DNA of 64,000 nucleotides. Origin: Bradyrhizobium sp. LMTR 3. Its GTDB lineage: Bacteria; Pseudomonadota; Alphaproteobacteria; Rhizobiales; Xanthobacteraceae. The DNA lies in NCBI RefSeq assembly GCF_001693485.1, contig NZ_MAXC01000010.1, positions 62,001 through 126,000 of the forward strand, written 5' to 3'. The position numbers and the translations under genes are program-made. Below, in pieces: positions 43,711-53,723 of this stretch (position 1 is the stretch's first letter; each line of letters begins with the position of its first letter). The notes beneath the pieces are model-generated. The model had not been told where the DNA came from and made no database searches. It saw only the letters and a list, made by a program, of their open reading frames with translations.

Positions 43711-44333
43711 GCAAATCTGCGCGCCTGCACGCCGACGGCAAGACACGGTGCCCGTGGCCCGGCGAAGACCCGTTCTACATGGCCTATCACGACACGGAAT
43801 GGGGTGTGCCTGAGTATGACGACCGGGCGCTGTACGAAAAGCTGATCCTCGACGGTTTTCAGGCCGGGCTGTCGTGGATCACGATTTTGCGCAAGCGCGA
43901 AAACTTCCGCAAAGCATTCGACGATTTCCAGCCGGAAAAGATCGCGCGCTACAATGCCAAGAAAATCCACGCGCTGATGAACGACGCCGGCATCGTGCGC
44001 AACCGCGCCAAGATCGAAGGCGCCGTCAACAGCGCCAAGGCCTATTTGAAGATCATGGAAGAAGGCGCGGGCTTTTCCAAATTCCTGTGGGACTTCGTCG
44101 ATGGCAAGCCCATCGTCAACCAGTTCAAGACCACGGCCAGCGTACCGGCCTCGACCCCGGTCTCGGTCAAGATCTCAAAGGAACTCGGCGCGCGCGGCTT
44201 CAAGTTTGTCGGCCCGACCATCGTCTACGCCTTCATGCAGGCTACCGGCATGGTCAACGACCATCTCGTCACGTGCTTCTGCCACGAGGCCTGCAGCGGC
44301 AAACTGCGCAAGCCCCGCCTCAAGGCCAAATGA
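43707..44333 (+). CDS. tag: DNA-3-methyladenine glycosylase I
   Basis: 208 residues of the Tag family: KTRCPWPGEDPFYMAYHDTEWG at the start with the first zinc ligands (Cys, His), LILDGFQAGLSWITIL as the helix-hairpin region, and the second zinc pair in HLVTCFCHEAC. It removes 3-methyladenine from alkylated DNA. It overlaps its neighbours on both sides by four bases (ATGA), so it is translationally coupled with ygfZ and the HD gene. Confidence 0.97.
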   Translation: MSKSARLHADGKTRCPWPGEDPFYMAYHDTEWGVPEYDDRALYEKLILDGFQAGLSWITILRKRENFRKAFDDFQPEKIARYNAKKIHALMNDAGIVRNRAKIEGAVNSAKAYLKIMEEGAGFSKFLWDFVDGKPIVNQFKTTASVPASTPVSVKISKELGARGFKFVGPTIVYAFMQATGMVNDHLVTCFCHEACSGKLRKPRLKAK

Positions 44334-44941
44334 CGGCGCGAAGATCGTCCAGCGTCGCCACGCGCGCCTGGCAGCGGATGCTGTCGGGGCGGCGGCTCGA
44401 TCTGCTCGATCCTTCCCCGCTCGATATCGAAATCGCTGACATAGCCCATGGCCTGGCGCGCGTGGCGCGCTGGAACGGGCAGACCAGCGGCGCGCACATC
44501 TTCTCGGTGGCGCAGCACACGCTATTGGTCGAAGCCGTGATGCGTGAGCAGATGCCGCGCGTCGACGCCCGCTTCCGTCTCGCTGCGATGCTGCACGACG
44601 CGCCGGAATATGTCATTGGCGACATGATCTCACCGTTCAAGGCAGTGCTCGGCGGCGACTACAAGTTGGTGGAGAAGCGCCTGCTGGCCGCGATCCATAT
44701 GCGCTTCGGCCTGCCGCCAAGCCTCGCCGATGAAATCACGAGGGCCATCAAAGCGGCCGACCGCGGTGCGGCCTATCTCGAAGCCACCCATCTGGCGGGA
44801 TTTTCGGTAAATGAAGCGAAGCGCCTGTTCGGCAGGGACCCCGGCCTCCCCGAGGCCACCGTGCGGGACTACCTGACGCCGTGGACCGCAGCCCGGGCCG
44901 AAAAGCAGTTTTTGGCGCGATTCGAGCTGTTGCTCGGTTGA
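44330..44941 (+). CDS. HD-domain phosphohydrolase (YfbR-like)
   Basis: 203 residues. Metal-binding HD motifs: His in FSVAQHTLLV near 64, the HD pair in AAMLHDAPEYVIGD near 87, and Asp in KAADRGAAYLEA near 145. This fits small HD hydrolases that act on nucleotides, such as 5'-deoxynucleotidase YfbR. The ATG at 44330 overlaps the tag stop by four bases; the frame is open upstream inside tag but that is not the start. Last gene of the ygfZ-tag operon. Confidence 0.9.
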   Translation: MTARRSSSVATRAWQRMLSGRRLDLLDPSPLDIEIADIAHGLARVARWNGQTSGAHIFSVAQHTLLVEAVMREQMPRVDARFRLAAMLHDAPEYVIGDMISPFKAVLGGDYKLVEKRLLAAIHMRFGLPPSLADEITRAIKAADRGAAYLEATHLAGFSVNEAKRLFGRDPGLPEATVRDYLTPWTAARAEKQFLARFELLLG

Positions 44942-44952
44942 ATGGAGGCCGT

Positions 44953-45044
44953 TGTAGGGTGGGCAAAGCGAAGCGTGCCCACCATTATTGCCCCCGGAAC
45001 AAGATGGTGGGCACGGCGCAAGAGCGCCTTTGCCCACCCTACGG
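44953..45044. repeat. Dispersed palindrome family I, copy 2
   Basis: TGTAGGGTGGGCAAAGCG at the left, CTTTGCCCACCCTACG at the right, inner arms GTGCCCACCAT / ATGGTGGGCAC. It follows the HD gene by 11 bases and lies upstream of the phosphatase gene. An open frame passes through it but is a chance product of the repeat. Confidence 0.9.
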
Positions 45045-45085
45045 CACCGGTTATATTGCTGGCCAAAGACTACCCAGGGAACGCC

Positions 45086-45592
45086 ATGCTTCACGTCTGT
45101 TCGCTTGCCGCACTTCCCGACACCGTCAGGACGACCGGCGCCAGCCATATTCTCACCGTGATGGCCAATGTCGATCAGGTGCAGCGCCCGACCTCGGTGC
45201 TCGAGGCCAACCATCTGAAAATCTCGATGGACGACATCATCGAGGAGATGGACGGCTTTGTCGCGCCGGCGCATCACCACATCGAAAGAGTGCTGAATTT
45301 TGTCCGAAGCTGGGACCGCAGCGCGCCCATGGTGGTGCATTGCTATGCCGGCATCAGCCGCTCGACGGCGAGCGCGTTTGCCGCCGCCTGCGCCCTTAAT
45401 CCGCATCGCGCCGAGATCGAGATCGCCCGGCAAATTCGCGCCCGCTCCCCGATCGCGTCGCCGAACCGGTTGATCGTCAGCCTTGCCGACAAGGCGCTGG
45501 GCCGCGAGGGGCGAATGCTGCGCGCGCTGGACGAAATGGGCCCGGGCAGCATGATGGTCGAAGGCCGGCCGTTCCGACTAGATCTGGAGTGA
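45086..45592 (+). CDS. Protein tyrosine / dual-specificity phosphatase-like protein
   Basis: 168 residues. The P-loop HCYAGISRS near 92 provides Cys-x5-Arg, the phosphatase signature. Preceding helices (MDGFVAPAHHHIERVLNFVR) and ISMDDI supply the general-acid region. Relatives hydrolyse phosphotyrosine or related esters. ATG 45086 is preceded by AGGGA and lies just after a dispersed palindrome; an upstream in-frame start would translate the repeat and is rejected. Confidence 0.9.
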   Translation: MLHVCSLAALPDTVRTTGASHILTVMANVDQVQRPTSVLEANHLKISMDDIIEEMDGFVAPAHHHIERVLNFVRSWDRSAPMVVHCYAGISRSTASAFAAACALNPHRAEIEIARQIRARSPIASPNRLIVSLADKALGREGRMLRALDEMGPGSMMVEGRPFRLDLE

Positions 45593-45782
45593 CGCAGCGC
45601 TCCCCGGATGCTGCGCAGCGCCATCAGCGCGTTCACGCGCGTCTTTGACGCGCCATGGCTACGGATGCGCCAAATGACGCCCGGATCGGCGTGAACTTTT
45701 AGCGGACAAAGGTACACACAGGATTGCAACCGGGCTGCGGACGTGGCCGGTTAACGCTCTGACGCGCCCGCCTGGAGGCCCG

Positions 45783-48476
45783 ATGTTCGACGACCCCTTC
45801 GTTTTCTTTTCGCTTGCGATCGCGATCGTCGCCCTGATCTTGGCGCGGAAGGCCATGAATGAGGTGGCGGGATTGCGTCAGCGTCTGGAGGCGATGCAGG
45901 CCACGCCGGCGGCCGCCGCTGCAGCCGTGCCTCCGCCCCTCACGCCATTTGAAGCCTTCGAGCAAAGCCTGCCACCAGCTCCGAGCGGGGCCACGCCGAC
46001 GCCTCCGCCGATCGTTCCCGAAGCGGAATCCATCGCGTCCGCCGCCGGCCCTGAGGCGGCTGGGCAAGCCGCCGGCGGAGCACCGCCGCCGCCTCTATTG
46101 CCGCCGGCCGATCGCGGTTTCGAGGAAACCGTCGGCACGCGCTGGGTGGTGTGGATCGGCGGCCTGACGCTGGCGCTCGGCGGATTCTTCATGGTGCGCT
46201 ATTCGATCGAAGCAGGTTTGCTCGGCCCCGGCGTGCGCACCATCCTCGGCGGCCTGTTCGCGCTGGCTTTGCTGCTTGCGGGCGAATGGACGCGGCGCAA
46301 GGAAAGCATTTCCACGATCGACGCGCTACCGATCGCCAATATCCCGGCCATTCTCACCGCTGCCGGAACGGCGGTGGCATTTGCCACGGTTTATGCAGCC
46401 TATGCGCTGTACGGCTTCCTGGTGCCGGCGACCGCGTTCATCCTGCTCGGGCTGGTAGCGCTGGGCACGCTGGCCGCGGCGCTGCTGCATGGCCCGGCGC
46501 TTGCCGGCCTCGGCGTGGTCGGCGCCTTTGTGACGCCGGTCCTGGTTTCGTCCGACAAGCCGGACTTTTGGGCGCTCTACATCTATCTCGCAATCGTCAC
46601 TGCGGCGGCCTTCGGCCTGGCGCGCGTCAGGCTGTGGCGCTGGCTCGCGGTCACCACGATCGCGTTTGCCCTGTTATGGACATTCCCCTGCCTGCAGTGC
46701 GGTCCGTCGATGGTCGGCCCGCATGCGTTCCACGTGCTCGCCGGTTTCATTCTCGCCGCGCTACTCGTGGTGTGCGGCTTCATGTTCGGCCCGCCCGCGG
46801 ACGAAGGCCGGGTTGAGCCGATCTCGTCCGGCTCGCTTGCGGCCTATCTGCTCGGCGCGACCTTGATCGTGCTGAACAGTTTTCATGCCGATACCGCGAT
46901 GATCGTGTTCGGGCTGTTGGTGGCCGGCAGCCTCGCGGTTGCCTGGCGCAGCGATGCCGCCGCGGGTGCCGTCGGCGCTGCTGCTGCGTTGGTCTTCGTC
47001 GTGTTCGCCGAATGGGCGATTCGCGCCAATCCAGACATGCTGGTGCTGCCCGGCGGTCCGCTGCAAGGCATCGGGCCGACCGTCACGGACGGATCAGTGT
47101 CGCTGCATCTGATCTCGGCCGCGATCTTCGCGGCGGGCTTTGGCGTGGCGGGATTTTTCGCGCAGGCCCGCTCCGCGGGTCCGGTCATGCCGGTGATCTG
47201 GTCGGCCGCGGCGGTGTTCACGCCGCTGGCGCTGCTGGTCGCACTCTACGCCCGCATCGCGCATCTCGACCGCTCGATTCCGTTTGCGATTGTCGCGGTG
47301 ATGCTCGCCGCGGCCTATGCTGCTGCGACCGAGATACTCGGCAAGCGCGAGGATCGTCCGGGATTACAGGCCTCGATCGCGCTGTTTGCGACCGGCACCC
47401 TCGCAGCCCTGGCGCTGGCGCTGACCTTTGCGCTGGAAAAAGGCTGGCTGACGATCGCCCTGGCGCTGATGTCGGCAGGCACCGCCTGGATATCCACGCA
47501 GCGGCCGATTCCGTTCCTGCGCACCCTTGCGGCCATCCTCGCCGGCATCGTCGTGCTGCGCATCGGCTACGAGCCGCGCATCGTTGGCGAGGCCGTCGGC
47601 ACCACGCCGATCTTCAACTGGCTGTTGTGGGGCTACGGCATTCCGGCAGCATCGTTCTGGGCCGGCAGCATCTTCCTGCGCCGCGGCGGCGATGACGCAC
47701 CACTGCGCACGGTGGAATCGGCGGCGATCCTGTTCACGGTGCTGCTGGCGTTCATGGAAATCCGCCACGCCGTCAACAATGGCGACGTCTACCGCCAGAG
47801 CGCCGGCCTCACCGAAGTCGCGCTGCAGGTCTGCGTTACGCTGGCGATGGCGATCGGGCTGGAGCGGCTGCGCATCCGCACCGGCAGCGTCATTCACAAT
47901 GCCGGCGCGATCCTGCTCACGGCGTTTGCCGGCCTCGCGACCGTGTTCGGGCTGTTGCTGTTGGAAAACCCGATGCTGCGATGGATCGATGTCGGCGGCA
48001 TCGTCATCAATCTTTTGCTGCTCGGCTATGCCCTGCCCGCGGTGCTCGCGCTGCTGTTGTCCTATGCCGTCGCGGGTCGGCGGCCGGTCGCCTATGCCAA
48101 CACGATCGCGGCGGCAGCGCTCGTTCTGGCGCTCGCCTATGTGACGTTCGAGATCAGGCGAATCTATCACGGCCCGGCGATTGCGGCCGGCCCGACCAGC
48201 GGCGCAGAGCAATATACCTACTCGATCGCATATCTCGCCTTCGGCGTCGTCTTGCTCGGCATCGGTATTCTCTTCAACTCGCAGCGCGCGCGGCTGGCGT
48301 CCGCGGTGGTTATCGGACTGACGATCCTGAAAGCATTCCTGATCGACATGTCGGCACTGACCGGCGTTTATCGCGCGCTGTCCTTCATGTGTCTCGGCCT
48401 GGTGCTGGTGGCGATCGGGTGGCTGTACCAGCGGATCCTGTTCCGCAGGCAAGCGGCCGCGCCGACGGGAAGCTAG
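45783..48476 (+). CDS. DUF2339 large polytopic membrane protein
   Basis: 897 residues. It begins with a membrane anchor (FVFFSLAIAIVALILA), a short coiled stretch (VAGLRQRLEAMQ) and a Pro/Ala-rich linker, then TRWVVWIGGLTLALGG and roughly 25 hydrophobic segments to the end. This is the DUF2339 family of inner-membrane proteins of unknown function. Near the end, SALTGVYRALSFMCLG is the most conserved stretch of the family. The ATG is at 45783. No operon partner. Confidence 0.92.
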   Translation: MFDDPFVFFSLAIAIVALILARKAMNEVAGLRQRLEAMQATPAAAAAAVPPPLTPFEAFEQSLPPAPSGATPTPPPIVPEAESIASAAGPEAAGQAAGGAPPPPLLPPADRGFEETVGTRWVVWIGGLTLALGGFFMVRYSIEAGLLGPGVRTILGGLFALALLLAGEWTRRKESISTIDALPIANIPAILTAAGTAVAFATVYAAYALYGFLVPATAFILLGLVALGTLAAALLHGPALAGLGVVGAFVTPVLVSSDKPDFWALYIYLAIVTAAAFGLARVRLWRWLAVTTIAFALLWTFPCLQCGPSMVGPHAFHVLAGFILAALLVVCGFMFGPPADEGRVEPISSGSLAAYLLGATLIVLNSFHADTAMIVFGLLVAGSLAVAWRSDAAAGAVGAAAALVFVVFAEWAIRANPDMLVLPGGPLQGIGPTVTDGSVSLHLISAAIFAAGFGVAGFFAQARSAGPVMPVIWSAAAVFTPLALLVALYARIAHLDRSIPFAIVAVMLAAAYAAATEILGKREDRPGLQASIALFATGTLAALALALTFALEKGWLTIALALMSAGTAWISTQRPIPFLRTLAAILAGIVVLRIGYEPRIVGEAVGTTPIFNWLLWGYGIPAASFWAGSIFLRRGGDDAPLRTVESAAILFTVLLAFMEIRHAVNNGDVYRQSAGLTEVALQVCVTLAMAIGLERLRIRTGSVIHNAGAILLTAFAGLATVFGLLLLENPMLRWIDVGGIVINLLLLGYALPAVLALLLSYAVAGRRPVAYANTIAAAALVLALAYVTFEIRRIYHGPAIAAGPTSGAEQYTYSIAYLAFGVVLLGIGILFNSQRARLASAVVIGLTILKAFLIDMSALTGVYRALSFMCLGLVLVAIGWLYQRILFRRQAAAPTGS

Positions 48477-48487
48477 AGGATGGCCCT

Positions 48488-48721
48488 CTAACCGACGGAT
48501 TCGGCGACGAGGCGAATCCTGAAGACGGGCTTTTTGGCTTCGTCCAAAAGCTCCATCTGCCATTCGGCGTTCTGCTTCAGGCTGCGGGAAAGGCTGCCTA
48601 GGAGGTTGCCGCAGACCTTGGTCATCTCGGCCCAGGCGGCTTCGCGGCTTTCGAATTCGGATCCCTGATCGGACGCGCCTGCGTAGCGACCATGGCTGAT
48701 CCGAAAAAAATACAGCGGCAT
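48488..48721 (-). CDS. DUF6894-type small protein
   Basis: 77 residues starting MPLYFFRISHGRY, followed by a conserved acidic stretch and a final strand pair (WQMELLDEAKKPVFRIRL). This matches the small DUF6894 proteins frequent in Bradyrhizobium. No known function. The start at 48721 is chosen from the family's usual MPxYFF beginning; the frame is open to 48772. It is convergent with the DUF2339 gene 11 bases away. Confidence 0.82.
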   Translation of the reverse strand: MPLYFFRISHGRYAGASDQGSEFESREAAWAEMTKVCGNLLGSLSRSLKQNAEWQMELLDEAKKPVFRIRLVAESVG

Positions 48722-48859
48722 GATTGTTCTCACGTGTTGGGCCGCCTCCCGGCCTTCTCTGCCGGTCACCACTTGGAGCGAGATTCGCTACCAGGACATG
48801 AATGCGCCAGCCCGTATGACTACGGGCTCAGATGTGAGGGACGCGCAGTCAGCAGGGTT

Positions 48860-48884
48860 CCCTCCCCCGCAAGGGGGGAGGGAG
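48860..48884. repeat. Short GC palindrome
   Basis: TCCCTCCCCC-GCAA-GGGGGGAGGGA, a near-perfect hairpin in the 48722-48968 gap. Seen often in rhizobial genomes near gene ends. There is no other feature in this gap. Confidence 0.6.
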
Positions 48885-48968
48885 CCCGAGCAGTGTGCTC
48901 ACCTCACTTGGTAGAGCGCAGCGAAACTCTTCATTGATGCTGGCGGCGGCCGCCGGCGCAGTTCGCGA

Positions 48969-49574
48969 TCAATCTGTCGAGCGGCGCAGCTCCGGGGCGC
49001 TCTCCGCCTTGGCGGGTTCGGGCTTTGCCTGCTCCGCCTTCGGCTCGGATTTCACCGGCTCGAGTTTGGCGCTCTCGACCGCAGGCGTCTCGACCCGCGC
49101 CGATACTTCGGCCCGTGCATCGGCCGGCGCCTCTCGACGATGCAGCGAGCGCGGTCGCGCCACGGAGCGCGCCATCAGCATCTGCGAGGCGCCCTGATGG
49201 CGGAAATCGCAATAGGCAAAGCCCATGCCCGAGACCGAGCCGCGGAACGAGCGATCATCACGCTTGTCGAGATTGAAGCAAGGCTCGAACGGCAGTCCCT
49301 TGATCGAAGCGCAGACGGCCTGGCCGCGAATCTGCAACGTGTTGCCGGGCAGGCGCACATGACGGATCGGGCCCGAGCCGCTGAATTGGACGGAACCGGC
49401 CGCGCCGAGATCGTCGAGGATGCGCCCAGCGCCGCGGGTGCCGTCAAAGCAGGTAAAGGCGAAAACCTTGCCGCTCACGAACCGGCGCGCCTCGTCGGCA
49501 TTCATCATCCCAGCCAGCGCAGGAACGATCATCGCACTGGCCGTGACGGCCCCCAGAACCAAACGCGCAAGCAT
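48969..49574 (-). CDS. Exported hypothetical protein with Cys-rich core and charged tail
   Basis: 201 residues. A signal peptide (MLARLVLGAVTASAMIVPALA) is followed by a globular core of about 120 residues with four Cys (FTCFDG, AVCASI, EPCFN, AYCDF), likely two disulfides in the periplasm. A low-complexity Lys/Glu/Pro/Ala tail after about residue 150 is probably unstructured. I do not recognise the family with certainty. The start at 49574 is chosen for the signal peptide; the frame is open to 49595. Confidence 0.75.
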   Translation of the reverse strand: MLARLVLGAVTASAMIVPALAGMMNADEARRFVSGKVFAFTCFDGTRGAGRILDDLGAAGSVQFSGSGPIRHVRLPGNTLQIRGQAVCASIKGLPFEPCFNLDKRDDRSFRGSVSGMGFAYCDFRHQGASQMLMARSVARPRSLHRREAPADARAEVSARVETPAVESAKLEPVKSEPKAEQAKPEPAKAESAPELRRSTD

Positions 49575-49684
49575 ACAGCTACTCCAACTTAACAAGAGCG
49601 CGGGCGCCCGCCTTTACCCGCTACTTACCATACCAACCACCATGGCAACATTGGAGCAGGTTGGTTGGTAAAGTCTGAATACCG

Positions 49685-50671
49685 TTAGAGGATTTTTACC
49701 ACGATTCGACCGCGGACCTTCCCTGCGAGGATTTCGGCGCCCGCGCCGATGACCTGGTCCAGGCCAATTTCGTGAGTAATATCAGCCAGTTTCCCCTTAT
49801 CCAAGTCGTTGGCAAGGCGATTCCAGGCAAGCTTGCGCTGCTCGATCGGGCACATCACAGAGTCGATGCCTAGAAGGCACACTCCGCGTAAAATAAACGG
49901 CGCGACCGAGGACGGCAGATCCATACCGGCGGCAAGGCCGCAGGCGGCAATGGCTCCGCCATATTTGGTCATCGACAGCAGGTTGGCGAGCGTGGTCGAT
50001 CCGACGCTGTCGACGCCACCCGCCCAGCGCTCCTTCGCCAGCGGCTTGGCGGGACCTGCGAGCTCGGCGCGATCGATCACTTCGGCGGCGCCGAGGCCCT
50101 TGAGGTAGTCGGCCTCCGACATCCGCCCGGTGGACGCGATCACATGATAGCCGAGTTTCGAGAGCACGGCTGACGCGACCGAGCCGACGCCGCCGGCGGC
50201 GCCGGTCACCACGATGGGACCGCTCTTCGGCGTCAGTCCGTGTTTCTCCAGCGCCAGCACCGACAGCATCGCGGTGTAGCCGGCGGTGCCGATCGCCATC
50301 GCGTCACGCGTGGAGATGCCATCGGGCAGCCGCACCAGCCAGTCGCCCTTGACGCGCGCTTTTTCGGCGTAGGCGCCGAGATGAGTCTCGCCCATGCCCC
50401 AGCCGTTGCAGACGACCTTGTCGCCGGCCTGCCACGCCGGATGCGAAGATTGTTCGACGGTGCCTGCGAAGTCGATGCCGGCGATCATCGGGAAACGCCG
50501 CACGACGGGAGCCTTGCCGGTGACGGCTAGACCATCCTTGTAGTTCAACGTCGACCACTCGACGGCGACGGTGACGTCGCCTTCCATCAGCTCGGCTTCG
50601 TCGAACTGCGTCAGCGCGGCGGTGGTGCCTTTATCGGCCTTGTCGATCCTGATGGCCTTGAATGTTCCCAC
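49685..50671 (-). CDS. acuI: AcuI/YhdH-type NADPH-dependent quinone / acrylyl-CoA reductase
   Basis: 328 residues, medium-chain reductase fold without zinc ligands. Starts [12 protein letters not shown]; the NADPH loop is [10 protein letters not shown] near 155. AcuI reduces acryloyl-CoA to propanoyl-CoA; YhdH homologues are close. The start is GTG at 50671: GGGGAG lies 6 bases upstream and homologues begin with M(x)FKAIRIDK; an upstream TTG at 50731 would add a 20-residue tail that I reject. It lies 43 bases after the MFS transporter gene on the same strand, so they may be co-transcribed. Confidence 0.88.
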   Translation of the reverse strand: MGTFKAIRIDKADKGTTAALTQFDEAELMEGDVTVAVEWSTLNYKDGLAVTGKAPVVRRFPMIAGIDFAGTVEQSSHPAWQAGDKVVCNGWGMGETHLGAYAEKARVKGDWLVRLPDGISTRDAMAIGTAGYTAMLSVLALEKHGLTPKSGPIVVTGAAGGVGSVASAVLSKLGYHVIASTGRMSEADYLKGLGAAEVIDRAELAGPAKPLAKERWAGGVDSVGSTTLANLLSMTKYGGAIAACGLAAGMDLPSSVAPFILRGVCLLGIDSVMCPIEQRKLAWNRLANDLDKGKLADITHEIGLDQVIGAGAEILAGKVRGRIVVKIL

Positions 50672-50714
50672 GGCAAACTCCCCGGACTTTTCTGTATCGG
50701 GAGTGTTTACCGCA

Positions 50715-51962
50715 TCAGGCGGGTTGTGCAACCGGGCGCGCGACCGGCTGCTCGACGATCGGCAGGTTGATCAGCGCCGACAGCACGCCGAACAGGATCG
50801 AGAGCCACCAGATCGGGGTATAGGAGCCGAACTGCTCGAACACGATGCCGCCGAGCCAGACGCCGAGGAAACCGCCGACCTGATGGCTGACGAAGGCAAA
50901 GCCGTACAGCGTTGCGAACCACTTTGTGCCGAACATCAGCGCCACCAGTGCCGAGGTCGGCGGCACCGTCGAGAGCCAGGTCAGGCCGCTGACCGCACCG
51001 AACATGATCGCCGAGAACGTCGTGATCGGAAACGAGATGAACGCGACGATCGCCAGGGCGCGGGTAAAGTAGATAAGCGAGAGGATGTAACGCTTCGGGT
51101 ACTTGTTCTGCAGCCAGCCGACGCTGAGCGAGCCGATGATGTTGAACAGTCCGATCGCCGCGACCACCCAGCCGCCGGTCTGCGACGAGACTCCGCGATC
51201 GGCGAGATAGGCCGGCAGATGCACCGTGATGAAGGCGAGCTGGAAGCCGCAGGTGAAGAAGCCCAGCACCAGAAGAACATAGGAGCGATGGCCGAATGCC
51301 TCCGCCAGCGCCGTCTTGAACGATTGCTGGTCCCCGACAGGCTCGTTCGACGACGTCGAGGGTGGCGTCGCGATCGCGAGCGACAGTGGCACGATCAGCA
51401 GCATCAGGAGCGCGAATACCGTCAGCGCCGCCTGCCAGCCGAAATTGTCGATCATCGCGACACCGAACGGCGCGAACAGGAACTGGCCGAAGGACCCGGC
51501 CGCGGTGCCGGCGCCGAGCGCAATGCCGCGCTTCTCGACCGGCAGCAGCTTGCTGAATGCCGACAGCACGAGATTGAACGAACAGCCCGAAAGACCGAAG
51601 CCGATCAGGACGCCGGCGCCGAGATCGAGCGACAGCGGCGCCGTGGAGTAACGCATCAGAAGCAGGCCGGCGGCATAGAGCAAGGCGCCGACAATCATCA
51701 CACGCAGGATGCCGAAGCGATCGGCGATGGCGCCCGCAATCGGCTGCCCCAGTCCCCACAGCAGATTCTGCAGCGCCAGCGCGAGGCCGAAAACGTCGCG
51801 GCCCCAGGCGAATTCGCGGCTCATCGGCTGCACGAAAAAACCGAGGCTGGAGCGCGGTCCAAAGCTCAACAGCGCGATCGCGCAGCCGCAGATGATGATG
51901 ACGACCGGCGTCCGCCAGGTGCCGAGGCCGGAGGACGGACGAAGGTCGGTCGTTACAGCCAT
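50715..51962 (-). CDS. Major facilitator superfamily transporter
   Basis: 415 residues with twelve hydrophobic segments in two halves of six, separated by a polar loop around residue 205. The motif-A-like loop follows helix 2 ([13 protein letters not shown]). It is similar to oxalate/formate-antiporter or monocarboxylate-type carriers; the substrate is unknown. ATG 51962 has GGGGA at good spacing. Next to the AcuI-type reductase, a role in uptake of a small acid is conceivable but unproven. Confidence 0.9.
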   Translation of the reverse strand: MAVTTDLRPSSGLGTWRTPVVIIICGCAIALLSFGPRSSLGFFVQPMSREFAWGRDVFGLALALQNLLWGLGQPIAGAIADRFGILRVMIVGALLYAAGLLLMRYSTAPLSLDLGAGVLIGFGLSGCSFNLVLSAFSKLLPVEKRGIALGAGTAAGSFGQFLFAPFGVAMIDNFGWQAALTVFALLMLLIVPLSLAIATPPSTSSNEPVGDQQSFKTALAEAFGHRSYVLLVLGFFTCGFQLAFITVHLPAYLADRGVSSQTGGWVVAAIGLFNIIGSLSVGWLQNKYPKRYILSLIYFTRALAIVAFISFPITTFSAIMFGAVSGLTWLSTVPPTSALVALMFGTKWFATLYGFAFVSHQVGGFLGVWLGGIVFEQFGSYTPIWWLSILFGVLSALINLPIVEQPVARPVAQPA

Positions 51963-52162
51963 TTGCTTCCCCTGGACCAATCGGCGCCCGGGAAGGCCCG
52001 AGCGAAACGTTACGGTGAGTTAATGCAGTTGCATGAAAACCCCAAGGGGCGGAAGAGAAAAATTTTCCGCTGCAGGGCAGCTCTGCAAAATTGGCGAGGG
52101 CAATGAGTGCAATTTGCGAGGCGATGGCGCATTTGCTGAGATGCTGTGAGAGCTTGCTGAGA

Positions 52163-52287
52163 TGTCGTCCCTGCGAACGCAGGGACCCATACGCCGCGGC
52201 CGCGCAGTTTAAGGAAGTGCCCGTCGTTCAGCCTGGATCAAACAACCACGCCGGTGGTGATGGGTCCCTGCGCTCCGCAGGGACGAC
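52163..52287. repeat. Composite palindromic repeat in the MFS-sleB gap
   Basis: Hairpins GTCCCTGC-GAAC-GCAGGGAC (52167-52186) and GTCCCTGCG-CTC-CGCAGGGAC (52264-52284) face each other with outer TCGTCCCTGCG / CGCAGGGACGA arms. This fills much of the 51963-52295 gap; I see no gene there. Confidence 0.75.
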
Positions 52288-52295
52288 GGAGAGAG

Positions 52296-53723
52296 CTACC
52301 GCTTCGCGCTCGCCTGCTCGGCCGAGCTTTGTGCGGCTTCCGCGAGCTTGGCGGAGATCGCCGCGGTCTCGGCGGCGGTGCCCCAACTCGGCGCGTCGCT
52401 GCCATTGCCCCAGGCGCGTGGCCGATAGAAGGTGTGCACGCCGAACTTGTGCATCTTCTTCATTTCATTGACCCAGGACGGCCGCACCCAATAGGCGTGG
52501 TAGTGCGTCGACTTGTCGACTTCCGGCAGCCAGAGCTGGCCGTCGAGCATCGCCTTCGCGATCTTCTTCGCCCGCTCCCACATGTCGGGCTCGCGAATGA
52601 CGTCCTTGTTGTTATCGCAGGCGAAGGTGAACTGGCACGCCAGATGGCGATGCTTGTTCTGGTAGACCACGCCGCACACGGTTTCGGGATATTTGCCGGA
52701 GAAGGCGCGGTTCAAAACCACCTGCGCCACCGCGATCTGGCCTCGCACCGCTTCGCCGCGGGCCTCGAAGTAGACCGCTTCAGCCAGACACTTTTCCGAC
52801 TTGGCGCGCGATTTCTCGTCGAACAGGCCGAGACGTTCGGCCGGCGTCTTGGCGCGCTGGTTGTCGGCGTTGACCTCGCCCTTCGGCGCGACGCTCTCGC
52901 CCATCTCGCCGGCCCGCACCGGACCATCGGCATCGACCGGCAGCGAGGCCATCACCTTCATATCGGGATCCGGATGCGCTGGTGGCATGACGATGACGGG
53001 CTCTTCGCCGGGCTGCCAGCGTTCGATGCTTTCAGGCGAGCCGAGCGAAGAGCCAAAGAACAGGCTTGAGGTCTTGAAGGAGAAACCATCGCGCGGCGGC
53101 GCAGCCGCTTGCGGCGCGACCTTGAGATCGTCCTGCGGCTTGCTCTCGAGCGACAGCGACATATCCAGTGGCGGCGCGTTCAGCGCGGCCTGCAGCTCGG
53201 GATCGAGCGGTGCACGCTCGACAGGCGGCGGCGTCTCGGCGGTCTTGGCGCCCTTGACCGATGCATTTGATGTCGCGGGATCCTCGATCGCCGGCGCTCG
53301 ATCGGCAGGGCCTGTGGTCTCCACTGCCGGCGGCGGCGCGATGATAAGGCGGTCGCCCTTCAATGTGCGGTCGACCGTTGGGAAATCGGCAGCGTGATAG
53401 CGTGGCGGTGGAGCGACCAGAGGATTGCGCGTCACCGAACCCGTGACGTCGATGCCCTGAGTGTCGAGGCTTGCGAGACGGTAAGTCGCGGTCTGCGGCG
53501 ACGAGGTTCCGATCGGGCGGCCGAAGGAGAACGTCGCGACCTGGATGGTGCCCGCGGAGGAGAACACGCGCTTCTGCCAGCGCTCGGCGACGCCCGGCTG
53601 GCGCGCCAGCAGCGAGGCGATATCCTGATATCCGATCTCGGTCGGCATCAAAGCGAAGACGCAGAGACCGAGACCGAAGGACGCGAACCGCGCGCCCTTC
53701 GGCTGGTTACGCAACACAAACAT
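52296..53723 (-). CDS. SleB-type cell wall hydrolase with long linker
   Basis: 475 residues from ATG 53723. An N-terminal hydrophobic segment (FGLGLCVFALMP) acts as signal or anchor, followed by about 250 residues of Pro/Ala-rich disordered sequence, then a C-terminal Hydrolase_2 domain from about residue 325: CLAEAVYFEARGE, VLNRAFSGKYPETVCGVVYQ, CQFTFACD and THYHAYWVRPSW. Family members cut peptidoglycan (SleB/CwlJ cortex hydrolases); in Gram-negatives they act in the periplasm on wall remodelling. The unusually long linker could span to the wall. Confidence 0.9.
   Translation of the reverse strand: MFVLRNQPKGARFASFGLGLCVFALMPTEIGYQDIASLLARQPGVAERWQKRVFSSAGTIQVATFSFGRPIGTSSPQTATYRLASLDTQGIDVTGSVTRNPLVAPPPRYHAADFPTVDRTLKGDRLIIAPPPAVETTGPADRAPAIEDPATSNASVKGAKTAETPPPVERAPLDPELQAALNAPPLDMSLSLESKPQDDLKVAPQAAAPPRDGFSFKTSSLFFGSSLGSPESIERWQPGEEPVIVMPPAHPDPDMKVMASLPVDADGPVRAGEMGESVAPKGEVNADNQRAKTPAERLGLFDEKSRAKSEKCLAEAVYFEARGEAVRGQIAVAQVVLNRAFSGKYPETVCGVVYQNKHRHLACQFTFACDNNKDVIREPDMWERAKKIAKAMLDGQLWLPEVDKSTHYHAYWVRPSWVNEMKKMHKFGVHTFYRPRAWGNGSDAPSWGTAAETAAISAKLAEAAQSSAEQASAKR

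Noticed and set aside
44942-45085. Upstream start for the tyrosine phosphatase giving 48 extra residues
   Set aside because: The added part is translated from the dispersed palindrome; ATG 45086 has a ribosome binding site and matches the family start.
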